Assembly: GCF_005503625.1 (NCBI RefSeq)
Contig: NZ_SCMX01000037.1
Location: forward strand, 1 to 64,000
DNA from: Cupriavidus sp. 2SB
GTDB taxonomy: Bacteria; Pseudomonadota; Gammaproteobacteria; Burkholderiales; Burkholderiaceae
Reading direction: 5' to 3'
DNA length: 64,000 nt
The notes under the pieces are model-generated. The model was not told the origin of the DNA. It did not search any database and was given only the letters and a program-made list of their open reading frames with translations. Positions 48,785 through 58,003 of this stretch are shown here, one piece after another; the stretch's first letter is position 1; the number at the start of each line of letters is the position of its first letter. The position numbers and the translations under genes are program-made.

Positions 48785-49711
48785 ATGTCCGCCGAGCCGA
48801 CCCTCGACCTCACCGTAGCCGCCAGCCTTGCCGCGCTGGCCGCCTTGCCTTCGCAGGACCCCGCGTTCTACGCCCAGGCGTATGACAACCGCGCCAACGT
48901 GCCGGACAACGCCGTGCATATGGCGCGATGGGCGGCGGATTCGGCGCTGGTGCGCGCGGGTGCCGTCACGTATTTCGAGGATCTGGCTTACGGCGATGCC
49001 GCCAGCGAGACCCTCGACTACTTTCCCGCCAATTCCCTCGACGACGATCATCCGCCGCCGCTGCTCGTCTTCGTGCATGGCGGCTACTTCCGCGCGCTGG
49101 ACAAGCGTGACCATAGTTTCGTGGCGAACGTGCCCACGCGCCGTGGTGTGTCGGTGGCTGTGGTCAACTACGCGCTATGCCCGGCGGTCAGCGTGGAGAC
49201 GATCGTCGGCCAGGTGCTGCAGTCGGTGGCATGGCTGTATCGCGAGGCCGAGCGGCTCGGTCATGATCGGCGTCGCATCTTTGTGGCCGGACATTCGGTG
49301 GGCGGACATCTGGTGGCGATGCTGATGGCGGCGCGCTGGCCGGACGTCGGTGCCGACCTGCCGGTGGATCTGATCAAGGGTGGTTTGTCGATCAGCGGCC
49401 TGTACGACATGGAGCCGCTGCGTCGCACGGGTTTTTTGCAGTCGGATCTGCAACTGACCGAAGCGGCCGTGGCGCGACTCTCGCCGGCCTATATGACGCC
49501 GGCTACGGGCGCGCCATTGATTACCGCTGTGGGTGAGCTGGAATCGAGCGAGTATCACCGACACAATGCGCTGATCCGCGCCGCATGGCCGGACAACGCA
49601 CGCGAAGACATCGCGCTGCCGGGCAAGCACCATTTCACGGCGATGGATGATTTGATGCGCGATGACAGTGTGTTGACGCGGGCGTTGCTGGGGATGATTG
49701 CGGGGGTTTGA
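48785..49711 (+). CDS. Alpha/beta hydrolase (kynurenine formamidase/esterase-like)
   Basis: Cytoplasmic hydrolase of 308 residues with no signal peptide. The oxyanion-hole motif is VFVHGGYFRAL (HGG at 98-100), the nucleophile elbow is GHSVGG with Ser171, and the likely catalytic His lies in GKHHFTAMDDL. The N-terminal QAYDNRANVPD stretch is typical of the BNA7/kynurenine-formamidase-like esterases. No tryptophan-degradation genes are nearby, so formamidase activity is only a guess. The start is ATG 48785. A composite repeat separates it from the convergent dehydrogenase. Confidence 0.8.
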   Translation: MSAEPTLDLTVAASLAALAALPSQDPAFYAQAYDNRANVPDNAVHMARWAADSALVRAGAVTYFEDLAYGDAASETLDYFPANSLDDDHPPPLLVFVHGGYFRALDKRDHSFVANVPTRRGVSVAVVNYALCPAVSVETIVGQVLQSVAWLYREAERLGHDRRRIFVAGHSVGGHLVAMLMAARWPDVGADLPVDLIKGGLSISGLYDMEPLRRTGFLQSDLQLTEAAVARLSPAYMTPATGAPLITAVGELESSEYHRHNALIRAAWPDNAREDIALPGKHHFTAMDDLMRDDSVLTRALLGMIAGV

Positions 49712-49737
49712 GCTTCGATTCCCGCTGATGGTTTATT

Positions 49738-49886
49738 CCCCTCTCCCGCTTGCGGGAGAGGGGTTAGGGGAGAGGGCAGGCGCTTCGTCTGCGATAGACG
49801 TGGTTAGAGCTTGAAGCTCTGGCCCTCTCCCCCGCCCCTCTCCCGCACGCGGGAGAGGGGAGAAAGATCAGGGCGGGAGAGGGGAG
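49738..49886. repeat. Composite palindromic element R5
   Basis: Left hairpin CCCCTCTCCCGC-TT-GCGGGAGAGGGG (49738-49763) and right hairpin CCCCTCTCCCGC-AC-GCGGGAGAGGGG (about 49835-49860) face each other, with complementary outer pieces (GGGGAGAGGGC and GCCCTCTCCCC). The core contains two further small palindromes, CGTCT-GCGAT-AGACG and AGAGCTT-GAAGCTCT. A partial third copy (GGGCGGGAGAGGGGA) lies at 49871-49886. Confidence 0.85.
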
Positions 49887-49904
49887 TGAACACAGGGCGA
49901 TCAA

Positions 49905-50774
49905 CTACCCCTTCAACTCCAGCACCTTCAGCAACGACGACGTATCGTCTTTGCCCCAGTCCTGACGCATCAGCTCGACCAATTGCGCCGACGTAGCCCG
50001 CATCGCAGGCAGGTCGATACCCAACTCCCCCGCCAGATCAGCCGCCAGGCCGAAGTCTTTCGCATGCAACCGCGATTCGATGCCGGCGGCGAAATCGCGT
50101 GCCACCATCTTCGGGCCCATCAGGTCGAGCATGCGGCTGCCGGCCATGCCGGTGGACATTGCCTGGAAGACCTTGCCGGTATCCACGCCCTGCGCGCCTG
50201 CGAAGCGCATCGCCTCGGCAATGCCCTGGATGTTCACCACCTGAGCGATCTGGTTGCACAGCTTGGCCACTTGTCCGGCGCCGTTGTCACCAATATGCGT
50301 GATGGTCTTGCCAAGGCACTCCAGCATCGGCCGCACTTTCTCCAGGTTCTCTGCCTTGCCGCCGACCATGATGGTCAGCGTGCCCGCCTGAGCGGCGGTC
50401 GTGCCGCCCGATACCGGGCAGTCCAGCGCTTCGATACCCTTGGCGGCCAGCGCCTGCGCGATCTCGCGCGTGACCACCGGCGAGATCGTGCTGTGGTCGA
50501 CGCAGATGGTGCCGGGTGCGGCGCCTTCGATCACGCCGTTCTGGCCGAGCAGGACTTCGCGCACGTCTTCCGATGTGGTCACGTTCGTGAATACCACCGC
50601 CGCGCCGCGAGCGGCCTCAGCGGGTGTGAAGAACGGTTCCGCGCCCAGCGCGCGGGCAGCGTCGGCGGCCTCGGGGCGGCGTACAAAGGCGCGCACCGTG
50701 TGGCCGGCGCGGATGAGGTGGCCAACCATCGGAGCGCCCATCGCGCCCAGGCCGATAAAAGCTACGGTCGTCAT
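49905..50774 (-). CDS. Beta-hydroxyacid dehydrogenase (3-hydroxyisobutyrate/tartronate-semialdehyde reductase family)
   Basis: NAD(P)-dependent oxidoreductase of 289 residues. The N-terminal Rossmann motif is FIGLGAMGAPMVGHLIRAGH, the substrate-binding motif DCPVSGGTTAAQAGTLTIMVGG, and the catalytic Lys lies in GNGAGQVAKLCNQ-type sequence (GDNGAGQVAKLCNQI). C-terminal KDFGLAADLAGELG also fits. Substrate could be 2-hydroxy-3-oxopropionate, 3-hydroxyisobutyrate or another small beta-hydroxyacid; the neighbours do not decide. The start is ATG 50774, with the methyltransferase gene 24 bp upstream on the same strand. Confidence 0.88.
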   Translation of the reverse strand: MTTVAFIGLGAMGAPMVGHLIRAGHTVRAFVRRPEAADAARALGAEPFFTPAEAARGAAVVFTNVTTSEDVREVLLGQNGVIEGAAPGTICVDHSTISPVVTREIAQALAAKGIEALDCPVSGGTTAAQAGTLTIMVGGKAENLEKVRPMLECLGKTITHIGDNGAGQVAKLCNQIAQVVNIQGIAEAMRFAGAQGVDTGKVFQAMSTGMAGSRMLDLMGPKMVARDFAAGIESRLHAKDFGLAADLAGELGIDLPAMRATSAQLVELMRQDWGKDDTSSLLKVLELKG

Positions 50775-50798
50775 GTTTGCGGACTCGATTGAAAAGGG

Positions 50799-51950
50799 TT
50801 ACTTCGCGGCCAGCCGCCACAGCGACGTGACTTCGGCCTTGCGTGCGGCGTGCAGCGGATCTTCGGCATCGGCGGCCTTCGGATGGCGCGGACGCACATC
50901 CGAGCGGCCCAGTACCTTGAGACCAGCGGCATCGATCCAGCCCAGCAGTTCCTCGCGGGAGCGCAGGCCGAGATGCTCGGCAAAGTCCGACAGGATCAGC
51001 CAGCCTTCACCGCCCGGCTCCAGGTGCGCCGCCAGCCCGGTCAGGAAGCCGCGCAGCATGCGGCTCTCCGGATCGAATACCGCGTGCTCGATGGCCGAGC
51101 TAGGACGCGCCGGCACCCACGGCGGATTGCAGACGATCAGCGGGGCGCGGCCTTCGGGGAAAAGGTCGGCGTCGACGATTTCCACATCGTCATCGAGACC
51201 CAGCCGTTCGATGTTCTCGCGTGCGCAGGCCAGCGCGCGCGGGTCCTGATCGGTGCCGATCACACGCCGCACGCCTCGCTGGGCCAGCAACGCGGCCAGC
51301 ACGCCGGTGCCAGTGCCAACGTCAAACGCCAGCGTATCGGACGGCAGCGCCGTCTTGGCCACCAGTTCAAGGTACTCGCCGCGCACCGGCGAGAACACGC
51401 CGTACCACGGATGAATGCGCTCGCCGAGCATCGGAATCTCGACTCCCTTCTTTCGCCATTCATAGGCGCCGATCAGGCCGAGCAGTTCGCGCATCGACGC
51501 CACGTAAGCCGCATCGGCCGGGCCGTAGACCTGTTCGCAGGCTTCCTGCACGTCGGGCGCACGGCGTAGCGGCACCACATGGCCTGCCTCGAACGGCAGC
51601 AGCAGCATGCCGAGCGTGCGGGCGCGCTGCGATTGGGCCAGGCGGTGCTTGTGGAAGGATTCGGTGATGCTGACCGGCGTCTTGTCGGCGTTGCGCGATT
51701 TGCGTTGCGGCTTCTTGTCCACACGGCGCGCCATGGCTTGCAGCAACTGGCGCGCGTTCTGAAAATCGCCGCGCCAGAGCAGGGCGGTGCCTTCACTCGC
51801 CAGCCGGTAGGCAGTATCGGCCGGCGTCTGGTCATCGGCGATCACCACGCGCTTGGGCGGCGGCAGGCCGGACTCGGAACGCCAGAGCGCGCTGTGCTCG
51901 GCACCGTCTTCGGTCCAGTGGATGGTGGGGAGGGGTTGGGCAGGAGACAT
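50799..51950 (-). CDS. Class I SAM-dependent methyltransferase (NPPW type)
   Basis: A 383-residue methyltransferase with an uncharacterised N-terminal half (about 1-190, including a basic stretch KKPQRKSRNADK) and a C-terminal Rossmann domain. Motif I is FDVGTGTGVLAALLAQRG and motif IV is NPPW (in VCNPPWVPARP), as in N5-glutamine and N6-adenine methyltransferases such as PrmC, TrmN6 or RsmC-like proteins. The target is therefore an amide or exocyclic amine, but the exact substrate is unknown. The start ATG 51950 lies 29 bp downstream of the cysB stop on the same strand. Confidence 0.82.
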   Translation of the reverse strand: MSPAQPLPTIHWTEDGAEHSALWRSESGLPPPKRVVIADDQTPADTAYRLASEGTALLWRGDFQNARQLLQAMARRVDKKPQRKSRNADKTPVSITESFHKHRLAQSQRARTLGMLLLPFEAGHVVPLRRAPDVQEACEQVYGPADAAYVASMRELLGLIGAYEWRKKGVEIPMLGERIHPWYGVFSPVRGEYLELVAKTALPSDTLAFDVGTGTGVLAALLAQRGVRRVIGTDQDPRALACARENIERLGLDDDVEIVDADLFPEGRAPLIVCNPPWVPARPSSAIEHAVFDPESRMLRGFLTGLAAHLEPGGEGWLILSDFAEHLGLRSREELLGWIDAAGLKVLGRSDVRPRHPKAADAEDPLHAARKAEVTSLWRLAAK

Positions 51951-51978
51951 TGCTTATATATATGTACGTGTGGTGAGC

Positions 51979-52920
51979 TTACAGCTCATATGCCTCGTGA
52001 TCACCGGACATCGCTTGCTCCACGAGCTTGCGGTTCAGCGTCGGCGAGAACAGTTCGATGAAGGTGTAGACGAAGCTGCGCAGATACGCGCCTTGCTTGA
52101 CGGCCAGATGGGTGACATTGGTGCCGAACAGGTGGCCCACAGGAATCGCGCGCAGATTGCGGTCCCGCTCGGGATCGAAGGCCAGTCCAGCCACGATGCC
52201 GATGCCCAGGCCGATCTCGACATAAGTCTTGATCACGTCGGCGTCGATGGCTTCGAGGATGATGTCCGGCTCCAGCTGGCGCAATTCGAATGCCTTGTCG
52301 ATCTTGGGGCGCCCTGCGAAGTTCACGTCATACGTGATCAGCGGATAGGCGGCCAGATCGTCGAGCGTCAGGTGCTTCTTCTCTAGCAGCGGATGATCGG
52401 CTGGCGTAATCGCCACATGCTGCCACTGGTAGCCGGGCAGGGAGACCAGCGCCTTGTCGCGCGTGATGCCTTCCGTGGCGATACCGATATCGGCCTGGTC
52501 GTGCAGGATCATGTCTGCGATCTGAGCCGGCGTGCCCTGCTGGATCGACAACCGCACCTTGGGGTACCGCTTGGTGAACTCCGCGATCACGCGCGGCAGG
52601 GCGTAGCGCGCCTGCGTGTGCGTAGTGGCGATGGTGAAGTTGCCCTGGTCCTGCGCGGCGTAATCCTTGCCCACGCGTTTCAGGCTTTCCACTTCCTGCA
52701 GGATCTTTTCGACCGAGACAAGGATGCGGCGGCCCGGCTCGGTCAGGCTGCGGATGCGCTTGCCGTGCCGCGTGAAGATATCGACACCCAGCTCTTCCTC
52801 AAGCTCGATGATGGCTTTGGAGACGCCAGGTTGTGATGTGTAGAGCGCTTTTGCGGCTTCGGTCAGGTTGTAATTCTGGCGGACGGCCTCGCGCACGAAG
52901 CGAAACTGGTGGAGATTCAT
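51979..52920 (-). CDS. cysB: CysB-type LysR transcriptional regulator
   Basis: Regulator of sulfur assimilation, 313 residues. The N-terminal helix-turn-helix (about 1-62) shows MNLHQFRFVREAVRQNYNLT and LYTSQPGVSKAIIELEEELG. The substrate-binding domain has the CysB-specific TTHTQARYALP, QGTPAQIADMI and DVIKTYVEIGLGIGIVA. Acetylserine or thiosulfate binding is inferred from the family. It is divergent from the TauE-cysI-DUF934-cysH-cysD-cysN operon, its obvious target; the 171-bp gap is AT-rich as expected of a CysB-controlled region. Confidence 0.93.
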   Translation of the reverse strand: MNLHQFRFVREAVRQNYNLTEAAKALYTSQPGVSKAIIELEEELGVDIFTRHGKRIRSLTEPGRRILVSVEKILQEVESLKRVGKDYAAQDQGNFTIATTHTQARYALPRVIAEFTKRYPKVRLSIQQGTPAQIADMILHDQADIGIATEGITRDKALVSLPGYQWQHVAITPADHPLLEKKHLTLDDLAAYPLITYDVNFAGRPKIDKAFELRQLEPDIILEAIDADVIKTYVEIGLGIGIVAGLAFDPERDRNLRAIPVGHLFGTNVTHLAVKQGAYLRSFVYTFIELFSPTLNRKLVEQAMSGDHEAYEL

Positions 52921-53091
52921 ATAACTTCGCTCGTATAAACAAACAACTTCTTATTAGTTTGAGATATGAGGCGAGTTTATTACGATTCTCGAACTTTGTT
53001 AAACGCCCGCCTGCCCGAATTGCGTCCGCATCTTGCCTGCCCCAGGTGAAGTTGGCGCCCCAGGCGGGCCCAAGTCGAGAAAAAGTCCCCG

Positions 53092-53865
53092 ATGTCCCTA
53101 GCCTTCACCGTCTCCGGTCTGCTGGTAGGTATCCTGGTTGGCCTGACCGGGGTAGGCGGGGGTTCGCTCATGACGCCGCTGCTCACGTTGCTGTTCGGCT
53201 TCTCGCCGGCTACCGCCGTGGGCACCGATCTGGCCTTCGCGGCCATCACCAAGGGCTTCGGCACCATCGCCCATCGCGCGCATGGCCATGTGCAATGGGC
53301 CGTGGTGCGCCGCCTGTGCCTCGGCAGCCTGCCTACCGCCGTGATCGCCATCCTCGTGCTCAAGAGCGCGGGTGAGCTGAACGCGCAATGGCTGCATGCC
53401 ATCCGCCTGACGATTGGCGTCTCGGTGCTGCTGACCGTGGTGTCGCTGCTGTTCCGCAAGCAGATGCTGGCGTGGCTCGAACGCAATCCGCGCTTCCAGT
53501 TGCATGGCCGCCGCCAGGTGGTGGCGACCGTGGCAGTCGGCGCCGTGATCGGCGTGCTCGTCACGGTGTCGTCGATCGGCGCGGGCGCCGTGGGCGCGAC
53601 GCTGATCCTGCTGCTGTATCCCCACATGAAGCCCGCCGAAGTGGCTGGCACCGATATCGCCTACGCCGTGCCGCTTACGGCCGTGGCCGGGCTGGGCCAC
53701 GTGTGGCTTGGCACCGTCGACTGGAATTTGTTGCTGGCGCTGCTGGTGGGCTCGATCCCCGGCATCTGGCTTGGCGCGCAATTGTCACGAAAGCTGCCCG
53801 AACGGCTCGTGCGCGCCGCACTCGCGACTACGCTCACGCTGGTCGCCATCAAGCTCGTTTCCTAA
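53092..53865 (+). CDS. TauE/SafE-family permease (sulfite/organosulfur exporter type)
   Basis: Inner-membrane protein of 257 residues with about seven to eight hydrophobic segments and two repeats of the family motif (GLTGVGGGSLMTPLL near the N-terminus, SSIGAGAVGATLILLL in the middle). Members export or import sulfite, sulfoacetate or other anions. Its position, first in the CysB-facing operon and 29 bp before cysI, suggests sulfite or sulfate movement; direction cannot be told from sequence. The start is ATG 53092. Confidence 0.87.
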   Translation: MSLAFTVSGLLVGILVGLTGVGGGSLMTPLLTLLFGFSPATAVGTDLAFAAITKGFGTIAHRAHGHVQWAVVRRLCLGSLPTAVIAILVLKSAGELNAQWLHAIRLTIGVSVLLTVVSLLFRKQMLAWLERNPRFQLHGRRQVVATVAVGAVIGVLVTVSSIGAGAVGATLILLLYPHMKPAEVAGTDIAYAVPLTAVAGLGHVWLGTVDWNLLLALLVGSIPGIWLGAQLSRKLPERLVRAALATTLTLVAIKLVS

Positions 53866-53894
53866 GCATTCACGAATACTGAACGGACCCCGCC

Positions 53895-55577
53895 ATGTAT
53901 CAGTACGATCAATACGACCAACGCATCGTCCAGGAACGCGTCGCGCAGTTCCGCGACCAGGTTCGCCGCCGCGTGGCGGGTGAACTGCCTGAAGAGGAAT
54001 TCCTGCCGCTGCGCCTGCAGAACGGCCTGTACATGCAGCGCCATGCCTACATGCTGCGCGTGGCCATTCCCTACGGCCTGCTGGCATCGAAGCAGATGCG
54101 CATGCTGGCCCATATCGCGCGTGAGTACGACCGCGGCTATGGTCACTTCTCCACGCGCCAGAACATCCAGTACAACTGGATGGAACTGGAGCGCGTGCCC
54201 GACGTGCTGGCCGATCTCGCCAGCGTGGAAATGCACGGCATCCAGACCTCGGGCAACTGCGTGCGCAACATCACGACCGACCAGTTTGCCGGTGTGACGC
54301 CGGACGAATCGGTGGACCCGCGCGTGCTGGCCGAACTGCTGCGCCAGTGGAGCACGTTCCAGCCGGAATTCGCCTTCCTGCCGCGCAAGTTCAAGATTGC
54401 GATCTCGGCCACGAAGGATGACCGCGCCGTGGTGCAGATGCACGACATCGGCATCTACGCGTACAAGAACGAACAGGGCGAGACGCGCCTGCGCATCCTG
54501 GCCGGTGGCGGCCTGGGCCGCACGCCGATCCTGGGCACGATCATCAAGGAAGACCTGCCGTGGCAGCACATGCTGACCTACGTGGAATCCGCGATCCGCG
54601 TGTACAACCGCTATGGTCGCCGCGATAACAAGTACAAGGCACGTATCAAGATTCTCGTGAAGGCTATCGGCGCCGAGAAGTTTGCGGCCGAGGTCGAGGA
54701 AGAGTGGCAATTCAGCAAGGATGGTCCCGGCACGCTGACGCAGGTCGAGTTCGACCGCGTGGCGCAGTACTTCCAGCCGCCCGCCTATGAAAAGCTGGCC
54801 GATACCGATGCCTCGTACGAGAAGCACCTGCTGGAAAGCAAGGCGTTTGCGCGCTGGGTGAGCCGTAACGTGCGCGCGCACAAGGTGCCGGGCTACGCGT
54901 CGGTGACGCTGTCGACCAAGCCGGGTCCGGTCTCGCCTCCGGGCGATGCGACGGATGCCCAGATGGACGCCGTGGCCGATCTGGCCGACCGCTACGGGTT
55001 TGGCGAACTGCGCGTGGCGCACGAGCAGAACCTCGTGCTGCCGGACGTGCGCAAGAAGGACCTGTTCGCGCTGTGGGAAGAAGCCAAGCTGGCCGGTCTG
55101 GCGACGGCCAACATCGGGCTGCTGACGGACATCATCGCCTGCCCGGGTGGTGACTTCTGCTCGCTGGCGAATGCCAAGTCGATCCCGATTGCGCTGGCCA
55201 TCCAGGAGCGTTTCGACAATCTCGATTTCGTGTACGACCTCGGCGAAGTCTCGCTGAACATCTCCGGTTGCATCAACGCCTGCGGTCACCACCACGTTGG
55301 CAATATCGGCGTGCTGGGCGTGGATAAGGATGGCTCGGAGTGGTACCAGGTCACGCTGGGCGGTGCACAGGGCAATGACTCGGCCATCGGCAAGGTCATC
55401 GGCCCGTCGTTCAGCGCGGAAGAAATGCCTGAAGTGGTGTCGCGCATCATCGACACGTTCGTGGCCCATCGCGCCGAGGACGAGCGCTTTATCGATACGT
55501 TCGCACGCATCGGCATCGCGCCGTTCAAGGAACGCGTGTACGCCGACAAGCAGCGCGAAGAGCGCGCCACGGCCTGA
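53895..55577 (+). CDS. cysI: Sulfite reductase, siroheme/[4Fe-4S] haemoprotein
   Basis: Six-electron reduction of sulfite to sulfide. The 560-residue nitrite/sulfite reductase has two repeated ferredoxin-like/siroheme-binding halves. Cluster cysteines are Cys416 and Cys422 (CPGGDFC) and Cys459 and Cys463 (SGCINACGHHH). The order TauE-cysI-DUF934-cysH-cysD-cysN and the lack of nitrate genes favour sulfite over nitrite. No cysJ flavoprotein is in the window, so the electron donor is not shown. The start is ATG 53895 (MYQYDQYDQ). Confidence 0.93.
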   Translation: MYQYDQYDQRIVQERVAQFRDQVRRRVAGELPEEEFLPLRLQNGLYMQRHAYMLRVAIPYGLLASKQMRMLAHIAREYDRGYGHFSTRQNIQYNWMELERVPDVLADLASVEMHGIQTSGNCVRNITTDQFAGVTPDESVDPRVLAELLRQWSTFQPEFAFLPRKFKIAISATKDDRAVVQMHDIGIYAYKNEQGETRLRILAGGGLGRTPILGTIIKEDLPWQHMLTYVESAIRVYNRYGRRDNKYKARIKILVKAIGAEKFAAEVEEEWQFSKDGPGTLTQVEFDRVAQYFQPPAYEKLADTDASYEKHLLESKAFARWVSRNVRAHKVPGYASVTLSTKPGPVSPPGDATDAQMDAVADLADRYGFGELRVAHEQNLVLPDVRKKDLFALWEEAKLAGLATANIGLLTDIIACPGGDFCSLANAKSIPIALAIQERFDNLDFVYDLGEVSLNISGCINACGHHHVGNIGVLGVDKDGSEWYQVTLGGAQGNDSAIGKVIGPSFSAEEMPEVVSRIIDTFVAHRAEDERFIDTFARIGIAPFKERVYADKQREERATA

Positions 55578-55595
55578 CGAACGGAGAGACTGAAC

Positions 55596-56174
55596 ATGGC
55601 AAAGATCATTCAACTGCAACGCGATGACGCGGCCCAATTCCGTCCGGTCATCGTGGAAGACAACTGGACCGTGCTGCGCGCCACCGAAGAGCAGCCGCTC
55701 GACGATGCCCGCATCGCCGCCGCCGCACAGAGCGGTGACGCCGTGCTGTTCCCGCTGGCCGTGTGGAAGGCCAACGAGGCACTGCTGGCTGGCCGCGATA
55801 CCGCCATCACCGGCGTGTGGCTGGCCCCGGAAGACGAACCCGGCGATGCCGAGGCGCTGTTCGACCGCGTGTCGCTGGTAGCGGTGGACTTCCCGGTGTT
55901 CCGCGATGGCCGCGGCTTCTCGTCGGCCTACCTGCTGCGCACACGCTATCACTGGAAGGGCCAGCTGCGCGCCATCGGCGACGTGCTGCGCGACCAGCTG
56001 AACTTCATGAAGCGCTGCGGCTTCGACGCGTTCGCCGTGCGTGCGGATCGCAACATCGATGACGCCATCAAGGGCTTCACCGAATTCACGGTGGCGTATC
56101 AGGCTTCGGTCGACGAGCCGCTGCCGTTGTTCCGCCGTGCCCGCGCAGACGTGACCGCGCAAGGTTCGGCATGA
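55596..56174 (+). CDS. DUF934 protein of the sulfate-reduction operon
   Basis: A 192-residue protein of the uncharacterised DUF934 family. No catalytic motif, signal peptide or membrane segment is visible. Conserved stretches are FPLAVWKAN near residue 50, VDFPVFRDGRGFSSAYLLR (about 95-113) and MKRCGFDAFAVR (about 140-150). It lies between cysI (18 bp) and cysH (ATGA overlap), a location typical for the family in beta- and alphaproteobacteria. A role as partner or assembly factor of CysI is plausible but unproven. Confidence 0.88.
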   Translation: MAKIIQLQRDDAAQFRPVIVEDNWTVLRATEEQPLDDARIAAAAQSGDAVLFPLAVWKANEALLAGRDTAITGVWLAPEDEPGDAEALFDRVSLVAVDFPVFRDGRGFSSAYLLRTRYHWKGQLRAIGDVLRDQLNFMKRCGFDAFAVRADRNIDDAIKGFTEFTVAYQASVDEPLPLFRRARADVTAQGSA

Positions 56175-56980
56175 GCACGATTTCCGAGATCCCCGTGATC
56201 GAGGCCGACGCTGTGCCTCAGGTCTCGTCGCTGCGCCCCCCAGCGCTGTGGACGATGCCGCTGTACACCGGTTCGATCGAAGCCCTCGACGCCAAGGAGC
56301 TTGCGCTGGCCGAACGGCTGGCCGGCATCGCCGCGCGGTTCTACCGTGCGCGCTTTGCCACGAGCCTGGCTGCCGAGGACATGGTGCTGACCGACGCAAT
56401 CCTGCGCGGCAGCGACGCCGTGCGCGCGGGCATTCGCGTGTTCACGCTGAACACGGGTCGCCTGCACGCCGAGACACTGGCTGTGCTGGATGACGTGCAA
56501 GAGCACTACGGCTACACCGTGGAACAGTTCACGCCGGACCCGGAAGTCGTGGAGAAGTACGTGCACGACCATGGCCTGAACGCGATCTACGACAGCGTGG
56601 ACTTGCGCAAGAGCTGCTGCGGCATTCGCAAGGTGGAGCCGCTGAACCGTGCGCTTTCGCACGCCGATGCCTGGATGACGGGCCAGCGCCGCGAGCAGGC
56701 TGTGACGCGCGCCGAGCTGCCGTATGAGGAAATGGACGAGGCACGCGGCATTCCCAAGTTCAATCCGCTTGCGGACTGGACCGAAGCCGAAGTGTGGGCC
56801 TACCTGACGCGCCATAGCGTGCCCGTCAACGCGCTGCACGCCAAGGGCTACCCGAGCATCGGCTGCGAGCCGTGTACGCGGGCCGTCAAGGCCGGTGAAG
56901 ACGTGCGAGCCGGACGGTGGTGGTGGGAGAGCAAGGACTCGAAAGAGTGCGGGCTCCACGAGCAGAACATCAAGCATTGA
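56171..56980 (+). CDS. cysH: Adenylyl-sulfate (APS) reductase
   Basis: Reduces activated sulfate to sulfite with thioredoxin or glutathione. The 269-residue protein has TSLAAEDMVLTD, the cluster motif Cys149-Cys150 and CEPC at 232-235, and the catalytic ECGLH near the C-terminus. The CC...CxxC pattern binds a [4Fe-4S] cluster and marks APS rather than PAPS specificity. This fits the lack of an APS kinase (cysC) in the operon. The start ATG 56171 overlaps the DUF934 stop; cysD follows after 26 bp. Confidence 0.94.
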   Translation: MSTISEIPVIEADAVPQVSSLRPPALWTMPLYTGSIEALDAKELALAERLAGIAARFYRARFATSLAAEDMVLTDAILRGSDAVRAGIRVFTLNTGRLHAETLAVLDDVQEHYGYTVEQFTPDPEVVEKYVHDHGLNAIYDSVDLRKSCCGIRKVEPLNRALSHADAWMTGQRREQAVTRAELPYEEMDEARGIPKFNPLADWTEAEVWAYLTRHSVPVNALHAKGYPSIGCEPCTRAVKAGEDVRAGRWWWESKDSKECGLHEQNIKH

Positions 56981-57006
56981 ACGAATGACAAGAGGCCGAT
57001 AACGAC

Positions 57007-57978
57007 ATGGGCATCATGAACGACATCGCAGAAGCAGGCGTGGCCGCCAACGTGGATCACTTGCTGCAGGTCCAGAACGACCACCTCGACCGGCTCGAAG
57101 CCGAATCGATCTACATCATCCGCGAGGTGGTGGCCGAGTGCCGCAACCCGGCGCTGCTGTTCTCGGGCGGCAAGGACTCGATCGTCATGCTGCACCTGGC
57201 GCTGAAGGCGTTCCGCCTGGGCGACCGCAAGGTGGAGCTGCCGTTCCCGCTGGTCCATATCGATACCGGCCACAACTATCCCGAAGTCATCACCTTCCGC
57301 GATCAGCGCGTGGCCGAACTCGGCGCGCGCCTGGTGGTGGGCCATGTGGAAGATTCGATCAAGCGCGGCACGGTGCGCCTGCGCAAGGAAACCGATTCGC
57401 GCAACGCCGCACAGGCCGTGACGCTGCTGGAGACCATCGAGGCGCACAAGTACGACGCGCTGATGGGCGGTGCCCGCCGTGACGAAGAGAAGGCCCGCGC
57501 CAAGGAGCGCATCTTCTCCTTCCGCGACGAGTTCGGCCAGTGGGACCCGAAGGCCCAGCGTCCGGAGCTCTGGAGCCTGTACAACGCACGCATGGCGCAA
57601 GGCGAACAGATGCGCGTGTTCCCGATCTCGAACTGGACCGAGCTCGACGTGTGGCAATACATCGCCCGCGAGAACCTGGCCCTGCCGCCGATCTACTACG
57701 CGCATCAACGCGAAGTGGTGCGCAAGAACGGCCTGCTGGTGCCGGTGACCCCGATCACGCCGAAGCAGGATGGCGACGTCAGCGAAGTGATGTCGGTCCG
57801 CTTCCGTACCGTCGGCGATATCAGCTGCACGTGCCCGGTGGCCAGCGTTGCCGCCTCGCCGGTGGAGATCATCGCCGAGACGGCCGTGACGGAAATCACC
57901 GAACGCGGCGCCACGCGCATGGACGACCAGACGAGCGAAGCGTCGATGGAACGCCGTAAAAAGGAAGGCTACTTCTAA
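57007..57978 (+). CDS. cysD: Sulfate adenylyltransferase subunit 2
   Basis: ATP-sulfurylase catalytic subunit, 323 residues. The PP-loop SGGKDS is at 53-58 (ALLFSGGKDSIVML). Other CysD features are HIDTGHNYPEVI, ALMGGARRDEEKARAKERIFSFRD, FPISNWTELDVWQYI and the C-terminal RRKKEGYF. The start is ATG 57007 (GAGG about 11 nt upstream); ATG 57016 is an alternative. It works as a heterodimer with CysN, which starts 25 bp downstream. Confidence 0.96.
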   Translation: MGIMNDIAEAGVAANVDHLLQVQNDHLDRLEAESIYIIREVVAECRNPALLFSGGKDSIVMLHLALKAFRLGDRKVELPFPLVHIDTGHNYPEVITFRDQRVAELGARLVVGHVEDSIKRGTVRLRKETDSRNAAQAVTLLETIEAHKYDALMGGARRDEEKARAKERIFSFRDEFGQWDPKAQRPELWSLYNARMAQGEQMRVFPISNWTELDVWQYIARENLALPPIYYAHQREVVRKNGLLVPVTPITPKQDGDVSEVMSVRFRTVGDISCTCPVASVAASPVEIIAETAVTEITERGATRMDDQTSEASMERRKKEGYF

Positions 57979-58003
57979 GCCGACGCAGCCAAGGAAACCG
58001 AAT

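Noticed and set aside
53895..55577. cysI as an assimilatory nitrite reductase
   Set aside because: The family also includes nitrite reductases, but the operon holds only sulfate-reduction genes, faces cysB, and no nitrate or nitrite gene is near.
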